A stretch of 64,000 nucleotides of DNA from Georgenia soli (GCF_002563695.1 NZ_PDJI01000004.1:3410001-3474000); one strand, 5' to 3'; numbered from the stretch's first letter, positions 9,001 through 17,308 are shown. Translations and numbers: made by a program. The notes: generated by a model not told the origin, from the sequence alone.

Positions 9001-9804
9001 CCGGCCCCGGCACCTGTGCCCGAGAGCCCCGAGGAGGCTCCGGCGGAGGACCCGGCAGCCGTCGCGGCTCGTGAGGCGGTCAAGGCGACGCTCGCAACCA
9101 TCGCGGCCGCGGCCGCCCACGCCCACGAGGAGGCGGACTCGAAGTCCGGCAAGCCCGCCAAGGGGGCGCCGGCGGGCAGGTCCGGTGCGGCCTCCGGGGC
9201 GAAGGCCACCGAGCCAAAGAGGTCCGAGCCGAAGAGCTCCGAGCCGAAGGCCGCCGAGGCCGCCTCCGTGCCTGCGGAGCCGACGGAGGTCGTCGCCGCC
9301 CCGGCCACGACCGCCGAGGTCGGCGGATCCGCCGAGCCGGCCGCGCAGGAGACTGCCTCCGGGACGACGGCGGAGCCTGCTGCTGCAGTGAAGCGGTCGG
9401 AGTCCCCGGCCGCGGGGTCAGCCGAGGGTGCGGCGTCCGAGTCCCGGGGTGCCGAGGAGTCCGCTGCACCGGTCAAGCCGGCACGGGCACGCACGCGTCG
9501 CAAGGCCACCAGCCCGACGACGGCGCCTGCGCCGTCCCAGCCGGAGTCCGCGCAGCAGGACGGCCAGGCACACCGGAAGCCCACGACGGTTGCTGCGTCC
9601 TCGGTGACGGGTGTCATCGGGGCGTCCCAGCAGGCGTCGCCGGTCCAGGACTCAGCAACGGCTGACCACGAGCCGGAGCCGCAGCCTGCCGCTTCCCAGC
9701 CGACGCGTCGGCCGCGGCGTAGCCGACGAGCGGTCTCCAGCGGTGTCGTGACCCCGGGGGAGACGAAGATCATCACGATCGAACCCGGTTCCGAGACCGA
9801 GTGA
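6013..9804 (+). CDS. rne: Ribonuclease E/G with long disordered N- and C-terminal regions
   Basis: A 1263-residue endoribonuclease that starts mRNA decay and processes rRNA. The catalytic core spans roughly residues 560-970: the S1 domain begins at 'MVGNVYLGRVQNVLPSMEAAF' (near 593), the Mg-binding aspartates lie in 'VIDVNTGKFTG' (~853) and 'VIDFIDM' (~898), and the zinc-link is CEHCNGRG (~957). The ~560 residues before the core and ~300 after are Ala/Glu/Pro-rich with Arg/Lys patches, as in other actinobacterial RNase E/G proteins. The basic module EKPKRTRKAPARR appears twice (near 6271 and 6514), and a short EDQT repeat lies near 7195-7260. Start chosen at ATG 6013, preceded by a GGATGGAGGGG ribosome site; an in-frame ATG at 5941 lacks one. 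Confidence 0.93.
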   Translation: MDDQKNDSTTAEQPEQKAAPVRRSRSRRATSPAAAPAAAGESGGQPPETSSPAETLAADTTAAGAPTDREAQAVAAVVEKAAEAAGEKPKRTRKAPARRTTRKTAAPAADAAADDSGAATTGEAAGATTTPLADEGTAGSAAVGVPAAGAAEAGAPEAETGAAESVPEKPKRTRKAPARRATKKTAEPAVGETSTDESPVAAEGGTGTAGAEAPGTGGTATAEAPDTAEAPATAEAPAAADAPVAAGEGQATEGETGADAPAEPTKPARARRSRRASAPVRAPEQKLDVLAELGVAPAAAEEPADEDEELEGAEVTEEVSPEDVETAATPEAAGQTQDEGPRLPAAALLFQAPDLSKARPRRRRAQAPAGAPTAREAEESAGRESDKDQAAEVQPAEDQTGEDQTAEDQTTEDQGGEAEEEHAGGRRRRRRGGRGRRNRGGQADNGDNQSDNGDEHEDEESEEAAAPETAEPDTEDTDEENEADTEDGGSSSRRRRRRRRSGRSEGEGAGRTARDEVTALKGSTRLEAKRQRRREGREAGRRRPTLSEAEFLARREAVDRKMVVREKDGLNQIAVLEDGILVEHYVARHTQTSMVGNVYLGRVQNVLPSMEAAFVDLGKGRNAVLYAGEVNWDAAGMEGQPRRIEQALKSGDSVLVQVTKDPIGHKGARLTSQITLAGRHLVLVPSGAMTGISRKLPDNERARLKKLLKEIVPAGAGVIVRTAAEGATEEQLRADVERLTKQWADIEAKAKNAKSAPVLLKGEPELAVRVVRDVFNEDFESLVVQGGPAWETISTYVKDLSPDLADRMHHWTSEKDVFAEYRVDEQLAKGMDRKVWLPSGGSLVIDRTEAMTVIDVNTGKFTGSGGTLEETVTRNNLEAAEEIVRQLRLRDIGGIIVIDFIDMVLESNRDLVLRRLLECLGRDRTRHQVAEVTSLGLVQMTRKRVGQGLVEAFSTPCEHCNGRGFIVHEEPVERTGSGEARLQSSDDGGSRRRGRRPAPAPVPESPEEAPAEDPAAVAAREAVKATLATIAAAAAHAHEEADSKSGKPAKGAPAGRSGAASGAKATEPKRSEPKSSEPKAAEAASVPAEPTEVVAAPATTAEVGGSAEPAAQETASGTTAEPAAAVKRSESPAAGSAEGAASESRGAEESAAPVKPARARTRRKATSPTTAPAPSQPESAQQDGQAHRKPTTVAASSVTGVIGASQQASPVQDSATADHEPEPQPAASQPTRRPRRSRRAVSSGVVTPGETKIITIEPGSETE

Positions 9805-9829
9805 CCCCCGGCGGCTAGTGCCGCCTGTG

Positions 9830-9867
9830 CTCGAGGGCCGGCTCCCCAGCGGGAGCCGGCCCTCGAG
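9830..9867 (+). terminator. Strong hairpin terminator after RNase E/G
   Basis: A perfect 17-bp stem (9830-9846 with 9851-9867) closes a 4-base CAGC loop and is followed by TCTTTCC. It begins 25 bases after the RNase E/G stop and separates that gene from the DUF6318 pair. Confidence 0.85.
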
Positions 9868-9929
9868 TCTTTCCACAGTTCGCGGACACCCTCTGGTCGA
9901 AACGGACATCGCGCCAGTACGGTCGGCGC

Positions 9930-10550
9930 ATGCCTCTGGGGGAGAGACGACATCCGTCGCTGTTGACGCTTGCTGTTGGACTCGCGCTCGTGGGAGGTCT
10001 CGCTGCGTGTACAAGCGGTGAGGGTGCCGAGCCCGGCCCGACGGAGAGTTCGGCCAGCGCCGCCCCGACCGCCGAACCGAGCGGTGAGCCGACCGCGGAT
10101 CGGCCGGAGGTGGAGAAGCCCGTTCCGCCCGACGCGATGGCGCGTGACGACGTGGCTGGAGCCGAAGCGGCGGCGCAGTACTTCCTGGAGCTCTATCCCT
10201 ACGTCTACGCGACGGGGGATCTGAGCGAGTGGAAGGCGATGTCTGATCCAGAGTGTGTCTTCTGCAAGGACGTCTTTGACGATGTCGGCGCGTTACACGC
10301 GGCTGGCGGATATCAAGATGGCGGCTCTTTCACGATCACTAGGGTTGCATCGCAACCGCCGGAGGATGGAAGCCAATACTTCGCTGTGTGGATTGACGCT
10401 GAGGAGGATGCGGTTCGTCGACTGTCTGACGATGGGTCGCAGATAGGAAGCTCAACCGGTGGCCCGATCGAAGTCGATATGGCGGTGTACCGAGCCGAGC
10501 AAGGTTGGCTAGTTCGCGGAGTCGAAACCTTCGATCCGAGCGGGAGTTGA
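9930..10550 (+). CDS. DUF6318 family putative lipoprotein
   Basis: A 206-residue secreted protein. The signal sequence ends in a lipobox LAAC with Cys27 as the likely lipidated residue, then a Ser/Pro/Glu-rich linker (~residues 28-65). The conserved domain has 'AAQYFLELYPYVYATGD' and the Cys pair in 'SDPECVFCKDVF', typical of the DUF6318 family found in Cellulomonas-like actinobacteria. The function of the family is unknown. The last ~200 bases use visibly more A/T and rarer codons than the neighbours. It is followed 2 bases later by the PKD-like gene, so the two are probably co-translated. Confidence 0.8.
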   Translation: MPLGERRHPSLLTLAVGLALVGGLAACTSGEGAEPGPTESSASAAPTAEPSGEPTADRPEVEKPVPPDAMARDDVAGAEAAAQYFLELYPYVYATGDLSEWKAMSDPECVFCKDVFDDVGALHAAGGYQDGGSFTITRVASQPPEDGSQYFAVWIDAEEDAVRRLSDDGSQIGSSTGGPIEVDMAVYRAEQGWLVRGVETFDPSGS

Positions 10551-10552
10551 CG

Positions 10553-11425
10553 ATGCGCCTTGTGTGCAGCACCTTCATCGCGCTTTCGCTGTGGGCTAGC
10601 GGCACATCTGTTCCGGACACCGGGTCGCTAATAGTGTCCGCAAATCCATCCGGGTTGGGAACGGTCTCGCAAAGAGACACGGAGTCAAACCCTAGTATCC
10701 GCGGGCGCGCGACCGACTCACTCGTCGACCTCCATGGGACGAGCCGTCGGGGCTCTCATAATGTCCAAAGCGTGCGTTCTGGCCCCGCGCCGGGGGCCTC
10801 GTCGCCTCGACGGCAACCTGCGCCGCCACCACTGTGCAGAGGTTTCACTGACCAAGCCGGCGATACGCAATATGTCGATAACGGCACGTGCGTACCCGGA
10901 CCAGGATCAGGTTCTATGGCTGCGTTAGTGCGACCTCCTGCCGCGCAGCCTGTGCCCGCAGCAGCCGGGTCTCAACCGGTACCGGTTGTCGTCACCGCCG
11001 AGGACCTGCAGCGACTGCCCATCGCGCCGGGCGGTCTGGTGGTGCAGCCCGACCGTGGTTGGGTGCTCGTCAACCTCGAGACGATCGTGTGGACAGACGC
11101 CGCCGAGCAGACGTTCTCCACGGTCGTGCTCGGTACGCCGGTGCAGGTCCGCGTCGAGCCCATCGACTTCACGTGGGACTTCGGTGACGGCTCGGCCGCG
11201 CTGGTCACCACTGACCCGGGCGCGCCCTTCCCGAACCACTCGGTGAGTCATCTTTACACAGCAGCCGCGGAGCAGCGGCAGGTCACGCTGACCACCCGCT
11301 GGGCAGGTGAGTTCGAGGTCAACGGATCAGGCGTGTGGCAGCCCGTCGTCGGTGTCGCCACCACGTCCGAGGCGTCGCGGCCCTTCGAGGTCCGCACGGC
11401 CGAGACGAGCCTCGTCAACGGCTGA
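10553..11425 (+). CDS. Secreted PKD-like domain protein
   Basis: A 290-residue protein that starts 2 bases after the DUF6318 stop. The N-terminal MRLVCSTFIALSLWAS is a plausible signal peptide. A long Ser/Pro/Arg-rich linker follows, then a region with Cys in 'PPLCRGFTD' and 'VDNGTCVPG'. The C-terminal beta-rich domain carries 'FTWDFGDGSAALVTTDPG', the hallmark of a PKD fold, near residues 195-230. Such pairs of DUF6318 lipoprotein and PKD protein recur in related genomes from memory; the role is unknown. The first half is less GC-rich than the second half and than the flanking genes. Confidence 0.7.
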   Translation: MRLVCSTFIALSLWASGTSVPDTGSLIVSANPSGLGTVSQRDTESNPSIRGRATDSLVDLHGTSRRGSHNVQSVRSGPAPGASSPRRQPAPPPLCRGFTDQAGDTQYVDNGTCVPGPGSGSMAALVRPPAAQPVPAAAGSQPVPVVVTAEDLQRLPIAPGGLVVQPDRGWVLVNLETIVWTDAAEQTFSTVVLGTPVQVRVEPIDFTWDFGDGSAALVTTDPGAPFPNHSVSHLYTAAAEQRQVTLTTRWAGEFEVNGSGVWQPVVGVATTSEASRPFEVRTAETSLVNG

Positions 11426-11533
11426 GAACGGCGCCGCCACCACGACGCACCCGTGTCGAGGAGCGTCTCCTGGCGTCATCGGGTCCGCCGCTCCTCCACA
11501 ATGAGGGTCTCGGAACGAACAGGAGACCCAAGG

Positions 11534-12922
11534 ATGAGCACTTCCCCTCGTAGGAGGACCGTCGCTGCCGGCATCGGCGTCCTCGCTGCCACGGCACTCG
11601 CGCTCGCCGCGTGCACGCCGGGCTCGAACACCGCCCCGGACGCGACCAGGGAGCCGACCGGCGCCGCCCCCGCCGAGGTGCGGACGGACATCTCCGACGC
11701 GGAGAAGCAGACGCTCGTCGTCTGGGACCAGGAGGTCCGCGGGGGCCAGAACGAGCAGATGGAGCGCCTCAACAAGGCGTTCATGGAGCAGTACCCGAAC
11801 ATCACGATCGAGCGGGTGACGCAGTCCAACGACGACCTGCAGAACACGCTGCGCCTGGCGCTGACGGGCAAGGACGCCCCGGACGTGGCCCAGACCAACA
11901 ACGCCCGCTCGCAGATGGGCCAGTTCGTCGCCTCGGGCCAGATCATTCCGCTCGACGACTACGCCGAGGCGTACGGCTGGACCGACCGGTTCTCCGACAG
12001 CGTCCTGCAGAACACCCGCTACAGCACGGACGGCAAGATCTTCGGGGAGGGGTCCCTCTACGGCCTGCCGCAGGTGGGCGAGGTCGTCGGCGTCTACTAC
12101 TCCAAGGCCAAGCTCGGCCAGCTCGGTCTGGACGTGCCCGAGACGTGGGCCGACTTCGAGAATCAGCTCGGCACGATCGCCGAGGCGGGGGAGACCCCGC
12201 TCATGCTGGGCAACCTCGACCAGTGGCCGGCGCTGCACGTGTTCGGCCCGGTCCAGGGCGCCTACGTCGCCCCGGACGAGATCCGCGACCTCGGCTTCGG
12301 CAACGAGGGCGCGAGCTGGGCGTCCGAGGGCAACCTCCAGGCGGCCACCGAGCTCCAGGACTGGGCGAAGTCCGGTTACTTCAACGACGGCTTCAACGGC
12401 GCCGACTACGACGCCACCTGGCAGGCCTTCACCAAGGGCGAGGGCGTCTACCTCATCGGCGGGTCCTGGCTCGCCGCCGACATCGGCGCGGCGATGGGGG
12501 AGGACGTCGGCTTCTTTGCGCCGCCGCCCACCGACGCCGGCGCCGGCCGCGTGACCACCGGTGCCACCGGCATCCCGTTCGCCGTCACCTCGCAGGCCGA
12601 GAACCCCGACGTCGCCGCCGCCTACATCGACTTCGTCACCAGCGAGGACGCGATGGCCGTCCTCGCCGAGACCGGCAACATGCCCGTGGTGGAGACGGCC
12701 GAGCACCTGCCCGAGTCCGGCCTCCAGCGTGACGTGTTCCTCGCCTACGACGACGTCGCGACCAAGGGCGACCTCGTGCCCTACCTCGACTGGGCGACGC
12801 CGACCATGGGCACCACGCTCGGCCAGGCCCTCCAGGCCCTGATGGCGGGCGAGCTCACCCCGCAGGCGTTCGCCGACACCGTCGAGCAGGACTATGCCGA
12901 GTTCGTCGCGTCCAACCAGTGA
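11534..12922 (+). CDS. Carbohydrate-type ABC transporter substrate-binding lipoprotein
   Basis: A 462-residue extracellular solute-binding protein of the maltose/sn-glycerol-3-phosphate class (SBP family 1). The signal peptide ends in the lipobox LAAC with Cys27. Typical family phrases include 'LVVWDQEVRGGQNEQMERLNKAF', 'MEQYPNITIERV' and 'PDVAQTNNARSQMGQFV'. Start at ATG 11534 with AGGAG nine bases upstream. Two permease genes follow; no ATPase gene is present, so an MsiK-like shared ATPase elsewhere is probable. The sugar cannot be read from the sequence. Confidence 0.88.
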   Translation: MSTSPRRRTVAAGIGVLAATALALAACTPGSNTAPDATREPTGAAPAEVRTDISDAEKQTLVVWDQEVRGGQNEQMERLNKAFMEQYPNITIERVTQSNDDLQNTLRLALTGKDAPDVAQTNNARSQMGQFVASGQIIPLDDYAEAYGWTDRFSDSVLQNTRYSTDGKIFGEGSLYGLPQVGEVVGVYYSKAKLGQLGLDVPETWADFENQLGTIAEAGETPLMLGNLDQWPALHVFGPVQGAYVAPDEIRDLGFGNEGASWASEGNLQAATELQDWAKSGYFNDGFNGADYDATWQAFTKGEGVYLIGGSWLAADIGAAMGEDVGFFAPPPTDAGAGRVTTGATGIPFAVTSQAENPDVAAAYIDFVTSEDAMAVLAETGNMPVVETAEHLPESGLQRDVFLAYDDVATKGDLVPYLDWATPTMGTTLGQALQALMAGELTPQAFADTVEQDYAEFVASNQ

Positions 12923-12959
12923 CGGCCCGGTGCGGGGCGGCCGCGGCCGTCCCGCACCG

Positions 12960-13895
12960 GTGAGCGTGGCGGGCGGCGTCGTCACCCGGACGGACGACGA
13001 CGCACGCCTCCCTGCGCCGGCGCCCCGGCGGCGCAGCAAGTACGGGCTCGCGCCCTACGGATTCCTGCTGCCGGCGCTGCTCGTCTACGCCTGCTTCCTG
13101 CTCTACCCCCTCGGCCGGGCCGTGCAGATCTCCCTGTACGACTGGGACGGGCTCAGCCTCGCGACGTTCGTGGGGGCGGCCAACTACGTCGATGTCGTCA
13201 CCGACCCGCAGCTGCGTGCCGCGTTCGGCCACGCGCTCGTCCTGATCTTCTACTTCGCCGTGCTGCCGCTGGGGATCGGGCTCGTCCTCGCAGCGCTCCT
13301 CACCCGGGCCCGCGTGCGGGGGCTGGGGTTCTTCCGCACGGTGGTCTTCCTCCCGCAGGTCATCGCCATGGTGGTCGTGGCCGTCGCGTGGCGGCAGATC
13401 TACGCCCCCGCCGGCCAGCTCAACACCCTGCTGCGCGCCGTCGGCCTGGACTCCCTGACGCGGACGTGGCTGGGCGACTTCACGCTCACGCTCCACGCCG
13501 TCGGCCTCATCGGCAGCTGGGTCTCCACCGGCCTGGTCACGGTGCTCCTCATGGCCGGCATGAGCCGCGTCCCGGGCGAGCTCTACGAGGCGGCCACGAT
13601 CGACGGCGCAGGCCCCGTCCGCACGTTCCTCTCCATCACCGTGCCGTCGGTACGCGCCGAGATCGTCGTCTCCCTGACCCTGACGATCATCGCGGCCCTG
13701 AAGACGTTCGACCTCATCTACGTCACCACGGCCGGCGGACCCGGGAGCACGACGACGGTGCCCAGCTTCGAGGTCTACCGGCGCGCCTTCGAGCTCGGGG
13801 AGGTGGGCTCGGCCGCGGCGATCGCGGTCGTCCTGACCGTCCTGATCTTCCTGATCAACCTGGCCGTCAACCGCATCGGGGAGCATGAGCGATGA
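12960..13895 (+). CDS. Carbohydrate ABC transporter permease (MalF/UgpA type)
   Basis: A ~311-residue inner-membrane permease with six helices and the EAA-loop 'EAATIDGAGPVRTFLSITVPSVR', which contacts the ATPase. The preferred start is the GTG at 12960 (VSVAGGV). An ATG at 12894, inside the binding-protein gene and with AGGA just upstream, would add 22 residues; the choice is uncertain. It sits 37 bases after the binding protein and overlaps the next permease by ATGA. Confidence 0.87.
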   Translation: MSVAGGVVTRTDDDARLPAPAPRRRSKYGLAPYGFLLPALLVYACFLLYPLGRAVQISLYDWDGLSLATFVGAANYVDVVTDPQLRAAFGHALVLIFYFAVLPLGIGLVLAALLTRARVRGLGFFRTVVFLPQVIAMVVVAVAWRQIYAPAGQLNTLLRAVGLDSLTRTWLGDFTLTLHAVGLIGSWVSTGLVTVLLMAGMSRVPGELYEAATIDGAGPVRTFLSITVPSVRAEIVVSLTLTIIAALKTFDLIYVTTAGGPGSTTTVPSFEVYRRAFELGEVGSAAAIAVVLTVLIFLINLAVNRIGEHER

Positions 13896-14710
13896 GGATC
13901 TCGGCGCCCGAGCGGGCCGCGAACTACGTCATCCTGATCCTCTTCGCCCTCGTGGCGCTCGCGCCGATCGTGACCATCCTCGGCGCCGCCCTGGCACCGG
14001 AGACCCCGGCGGACGCGGCGGCGGGCGGGACGCTGCACTGGGAGAACTTCGGCCGCGCCTGGGAGCAGGGCCGCTTCGGCGAGTACATGCGCAACTCGGT
14101 GGTCGTGGCACTCATCGTGGTGTCGCTGTCCACCGTGCTTTCGCTCATGGCCGGCTACGCGTTCGGGGCCTTCGAGTTCCGGGGCTCCCAGGTGCTGTTC
14201 TACGTCTTCCTCGTCGGGATCATGGTGCCGTCCGAGGCGATCGTCGTCCCGCTGTTCTTCGACCTGCAGTACCTCGGCCTGACCAACACCGTCTGGGCGA
14301 TCGCGCTGCCCCAGGTGGCCCAGTCCGTCGCCTTCGGGACGTACTGGATGCGCGCCTACTTCCGCGGCGCGAACCGCTCGATCATCGAGGCCGCGCGGCT
14401 CGACGGCGCCGGTCACCACCGGGTGCTGTGGCAGGTGCTCGTCCCGGTCGCCCGACCCGCGCTGGTGACGATGGTGCTGCTGATGTTCATGTGGACGTGG
14501 AACGAGTTCCTCATCCCGCTCGTGATGTCGCCCAACGCTCAGCTGCGCACCGCCCCGCTCGGGCTCGCGCTGTTCCAGGGCCAGTACGTCCAGGGCACGA
14601 CGCTGCTGGCGGCCGGCGCGGTGCTGGTCGCGCTGCCGGTGGTGGTCCTCTACCTGTTCCTGCAGCGGCACTTCATCCAGGGCATGCTCGAGGGAGCGGT
14701 GCGCGAGTAG
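13892..14710 (+). CDS. Carbohydrate ABC transporter permease (MalG/UgpE type)
   Basis: A 272-residue permease that forms a heterodimer with the preceding gene product. It shows the typical 'EAARLDGAGHHRVLWQVLVPVARPALVT' EAA loop near residue 170 and ends with 'FLQRHFIQGMLEGAVRE', the standard end of this family. Its start overlaps the upstream stop (ATGA). No ATPase follows. Confidence 0.9.
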   Translation: MRISAPERAANYVILILFALVALAPIVTILGAALAPETPADAAAGGTLHWENFGRAWEQGRFGEYMRNSVVVALIVVSLSTVLSLMAGYAFGAFEFRGSQVLFYVFLVGIMVPSEAIVVPLFFDLQYLGLTNTVWAIALPQVAQSVAFGTYWMRAYFRGANRSIIEAARLDGAGHHRVLWQVLVPVARPALVTMVLLMFMWTWNEFLIPLVMSPNAQLRTAPLGLALFQGQYVQGTTLLAAGAVLVALPVVVLYLFLQRHFIQGMLEGAVRE

Positions 14711-14725
14711 CGATGCCCGAGCAGC

Positions 14726-14753
14726 GCTGCGCGAGCCGGGGTTCGCGAGCAGC
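14726..14753 (+). terminator. Possible hairpin after the sugar ABC operon
   Basis: GCTG-CGCGA pairs with TCGCG and CAGC across an 8-base loop, with a 2-base bulge. It lies 16 bases after the operon end and has no T-tract, so its strength is uncertain. Confidence 0.4.
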
Positions 14754-14808
14754 CCTGCCGCCTCCCTGAGTTGCGCCTCCCGGCGGCGAAGCACGTACGG
14801 TCGGGACC

Positions 14809-15465
14809 ATGCGCATCGTCATCGCCGGAGGCCACGGCAAGATCGCCCTCATTCTCTCCCGCCAGCTCGCGGACCGCGGGGACGAGGTCGTGGGCCTCAT
14901 CCGCAACCCGGACCACGCGGAAGACCTGCTCGCCGCCGGTGCCCAGCCGGTCGTCTTCGACCTCGAGAACGGCTCCGCGGACGAGCTCGCCACGATCGTG
15001 CAGGGTGCCGACGCCGTCGTGTTCGCGGCGGGCGCCGGGCCGGGCAGCGGCGCGGCCCGCAAGGACTCCGTGGACCGTGGCGGGGCCGTGCTGCTCGCCG
15101 ACGCCGCCGAGGCGGCGGGGGTGCGCCGCTACGTGATGGTCTCCGCCATGAGCGCCGACAAGGGCGGGGAGGGGATCGAGGACGAGGTGTTCGCCGCGTA
15201 CATGGACGCGAAGAAGGCCGCCGACGACGACCTGCGCGCCCGCGACCTCGCCTGGACGATCATCCGACCGGGCGGCCTCACGGACGAGCCGGGAACGGGG
15301 CTGGTGACGATCGCGCCGGAGACGGGACGCGGTTCGATCCCACGCGAGGACGTCGCCCGGGTCATCTGCGCCGTCCTCGACGACCCGGCCACCGACGGCC
15401 TGGTCACCGAGGTGATCTCCGGCGACGACCGGGTCGCCGTCGCGCTCGCCGAGCTCACGGACTGA
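14809..15465 (+). CDS. NAD(P)-binding atypical SDR family protein
   Basis: A 218-residue Rossmann-fold protein. The dinucleotide-binding motif is at the N-terminus (MRIVIAGGHGKIA), and 'RYVMVSAMSAD' plus 'WTIIRPGGLTDEPGTG' mark the NmrA/YwnB-type atypical SDR group, whose members are often redox sensors or flavin/quinone-related reductases. No strong ribosome site precedes the ATG. The 3' end overlaps the convergent gene at 15455 by 11 bases. The substrate is unknown. Confidence 0.8.
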   Translation: MRIVIAGGHGKIALILSRQLADRGDEVVGLIRNPDHAEDLLAAGAQPVVFDLENGSADELATIVQGADAVVFAAGAGPGSGAARKDSVDRGGAVLLADAAEAAGVRRYVMVSAMSADKGGEGIEDEVFAAYMDAKKAADDDLRARDLAWTIIRPGGLTDEPGTGLVTIAPETGRGSIPREDVARVICAVLDDPATDGLVTEVISGDDRVAVALAELTD

Positions 15466-15919
15466 GCGCCGAGGTGGCGCGCGCGCCGACGTGCCGCCAC
15501 GCGAGCTCCAGGCGGGTCTGGACCTCCAGCACCGAGCACGACATCTCGGCGCGGTCCACGAGACCGGACTCGACGAGCCACCGCACCAGGGACGCGACGA
15601 CGACGAGCTGCGCGCGGGCCTGGTGGACCCCAGGCATCATCCACTCCGGGTCGACGAACCCGGGCAGCGTGGCCAGCAGCGCCTCCGGCCCCGTCACGCG
15701 CCCGACGGCGCCCGCGGGGTCGATCTGACGTTCCGCCTCGACGAGGGTGCGCTCGGCGTCGGTGAGCCACTGCTCCGCCTCCGTGTCCAGGTACGTCTCC
15801 AGGTGCGTCCGGACCCGGCGCGCGCGGACGAACATCGACGGGTGCCGCAGGATCGGTGTGCGCGCGTAGAAGACGGCGAGCACCTGCTCGGCCGAGACCG
15901 GCACAGCCTGGTTGTCCAT
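15455..15919 (-). CDS. Hypothetical protein, 154 residues
   Basis: I do not recognise a family. The product is mostly alpha-helical, with no signal peptide or membrane helix, and is rich in Glu/Arg ('EAEQWLTDAERTLVEAERQ'). It contains 'SMFVRARRVRTHLETYLDT' and a single Cys near the C-terminus. Start ATG 15919 has GGGAG nine bases upstream. It lies just downstream of peptidase E on the same strand (28-base gap) and may be co-transcribed with it. Confidence 0.6.
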   Translation of the reverse strand: MDNQAVPVSAEQVLAVFYARTPILRHPSMFVRARRVRTHLETYLDTEAEQWLTDAERTLVEAERQIDPAGAVGRVTGPEALLATLPGFVDPEWMMPGVHQARAQLVVVASLVRWLVESGLVDRAEMSCSVLEVQTRLELAWRHVGARATSALSP

Positions 15920-15947
15920 GGGCGAAGACTCCCACCGGCCACCGACA

Positions 15948-16688
15948 TCAGCGCGCGCCGCGCAGCGGCACCGGCTCGATCCGCTCCTCCACGGCGGTGC
16001 CGTCCGCGCCGCGCGTGACCACGTAGGCGGCCTGCCCGCGCCGCTCGGTCACCGCCCCGGCGAGCTCGGTGCCGCGGTAGACCAGACCCACGCCGTCGTC
16101 CGTGCAGTACGTCGTGCCCAGCTCGCCGGCCGCGACGAGCTCGTGCACCAGCGGCCGGCGGCGCTCCTCGGAGTCGTAGTGCACCCCGTTGGCGTAGGGC
16201 ACGAGCCCCAGGCCGTCGTGGACCGCCCGGAGCTCGGGGCCGAAGGAGTCGGTGGTGCCCGAGGTGTGCCAGCAGATCGAGCCCGCGCTGACGCCCGCCA
16301 GCACGACGCCCGCCTCCCAGACCCGGCGGAAGACCTGGTCGAGACCGTGGGCCCGCCACACCGCGAGCAGGTTCACCACCGACCCGCCGTCCACCCAGAC
16401 CACGTCCTGGCCGAGCAGGAAGCCCTCGACGTCGTCGACGTTCGGCATCGTGAACAGCAGCAGCGGGTTGAGCTCGTAGCCCGCCACGCGGGCGGCCTCG
16501 TACCGCTCGGCGATCGCCCAGCGCTGGTCGCCGGCCGCGGTGCCGAGGTAGCCGAGGCGTGGCGCCCGCCCGCTGACGCCGGCGAGCTCGACGGCGTGGT
16601 GGACGATCGGCCCGAACTCCAGCTCCGTGCGGCGGCCCGGCACGTATCCGCCAGAGCTGGCGACGATGGTGGGGGCGTCGGCGGGCAC
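15948..16688 (-). CDS. pepE: Peptidase E-like serine peptidase (family S51)
   Basis: A 246-residue cytoplasmic enzyme of the class I glutamine-amidotransferase fold. The nucleophile motif GVSAGSICW places the catalytic Ser at residue 134, as in S51 peptidases, which cleave Asp-X dipeptides. 'DVVWVDGGSVVNLLAVWR' is the preceding conserved loop. The start is GTG 16688 with a strong AGGAGG eight bases upstream. Some S51 relatives are cyanophycinases, but the length and motifs fit the dipeptidase branch better. Confidence 0.8.
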   Translation of the reverse strand: MPADAPTIVASSGGYVPGRRTELEFGPIVHHAVELAGVSGRAPRLGYLGTAAGDQRWAIAERYEAARVAGYELNPLLLFTMPNVDDVEGFLLGQDVVWVDGGSVVNLLAVWRAHGLDQVFRRVWEAGVVLAGVSAGSICWHTSGTTDSFGPELRAVHDGLGLVPYANGVHYDSEERRRPLVHELVAAGELGTTYCTDDGVGLVYRGTELAGAVTERRGQAAYVVTRGADGTAVEERIEPVPLRGAR

Positions 16689-16794
16689 GGGTATCCTCCT
16701 GGGTGGAGCGGGACGGCTCGGGGTGAGACGGACTTCGGCGAGGCTACTGTGCCGGATGTCTCACGGCGCAGGCGGTCCTGACGGGCCCAAGGCG

Positions 16795-16824
16795 TTTGCC
16801 CCGGACGGCCGCTCCGCGTAACCT
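16795..16824 (+). promoter_or_regulatory. Predicted promoter of rplU-rpmA
   Basis: A -35-like TTTGCC (16795-16800) and a -10-like TAACCT (16819-16824) are 18 bases apart, placing the transcription start near 16831. A perfect inverted repeat (GTGCGTC / GACGCAC, 16834-16851, 4-base loop) then lies at the very 5' end of the message and could be a leader hairpin. Read by eye only. Confidence 0.5.
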
Positions 16825-16939
16825 AGAGCGTCGGTGCGTCCCGTGACGCACCTGTTCCGTGGGTCCAGTGAGTCCGGCGGGGATCGATCGGTTCCCCGGG
16901 CACCTCGGACCACCCGCAACGACAGAATCGAGCAGCAAC

Positions 16940-17248
16940 GTGGTGTACGCGATCGTCAAGGCCGGCGGCCGTCAGGAGAAGGTGTCCGTCGGCGACGTCG
17001 TCGTCGTCGACCAGCTGACCGGGCAGGTCGGCGATTCCGTCGAGCTCGAGCCCGTCATGCTCGTCGACGGTGACAAGGTCACCACTGGCAGCGAGGACCT
17101 GGGCAAGGTCACGGTGACTGCCGAGATCGTGCGGGCCGAGAAGGGCCCGAAGATCTCCATCATCAAGTCGAAGAACAAGACCGGTTACCGCAAGCGCATG
17201 GGTCACCGCAGCAAGCTGACCCGCCTCAAGGTCACCGGCATCAAGTAA
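16940..17248 (+). CDS. rplU: 50S ribosomal protein L21
   Basis: A 102-residue protein with the L21 signature '[21 protein letters not shown]' at its start and '[20 protein letters not shown]' at its end. It binds 23S rRNA in the large subunit. Start is GTG 16940 (V-V-YAIV); the next codon is also GTG. First gene of the conserved rplU-rpmA-obgE block. Confidence 0.95.
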   Translation: MVYAIVKAGGRQEKVSVGDVVVVDQLTGQVGDSVELEPVMLVDGDKVTTGSEDLGKVTVTAEIVRAEKGPKISIIKSKNKTGYRKRMGHRSKLTRLKVTGIK

Positions 17249-17308
17249 GTCCGCGGCCCCTCCCGGGCCCGTTCCCACTTCAAGAACGAACACGAAAGCA
17301 GGTTCGAG

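Noticed and set aside
16834..16851. The inverted repeat before rplU as a transcription-factor operator
   Set aside because: Its place just after the predicted start site fits an mRNA leader hairpin better, so it was listed only with the promoter.
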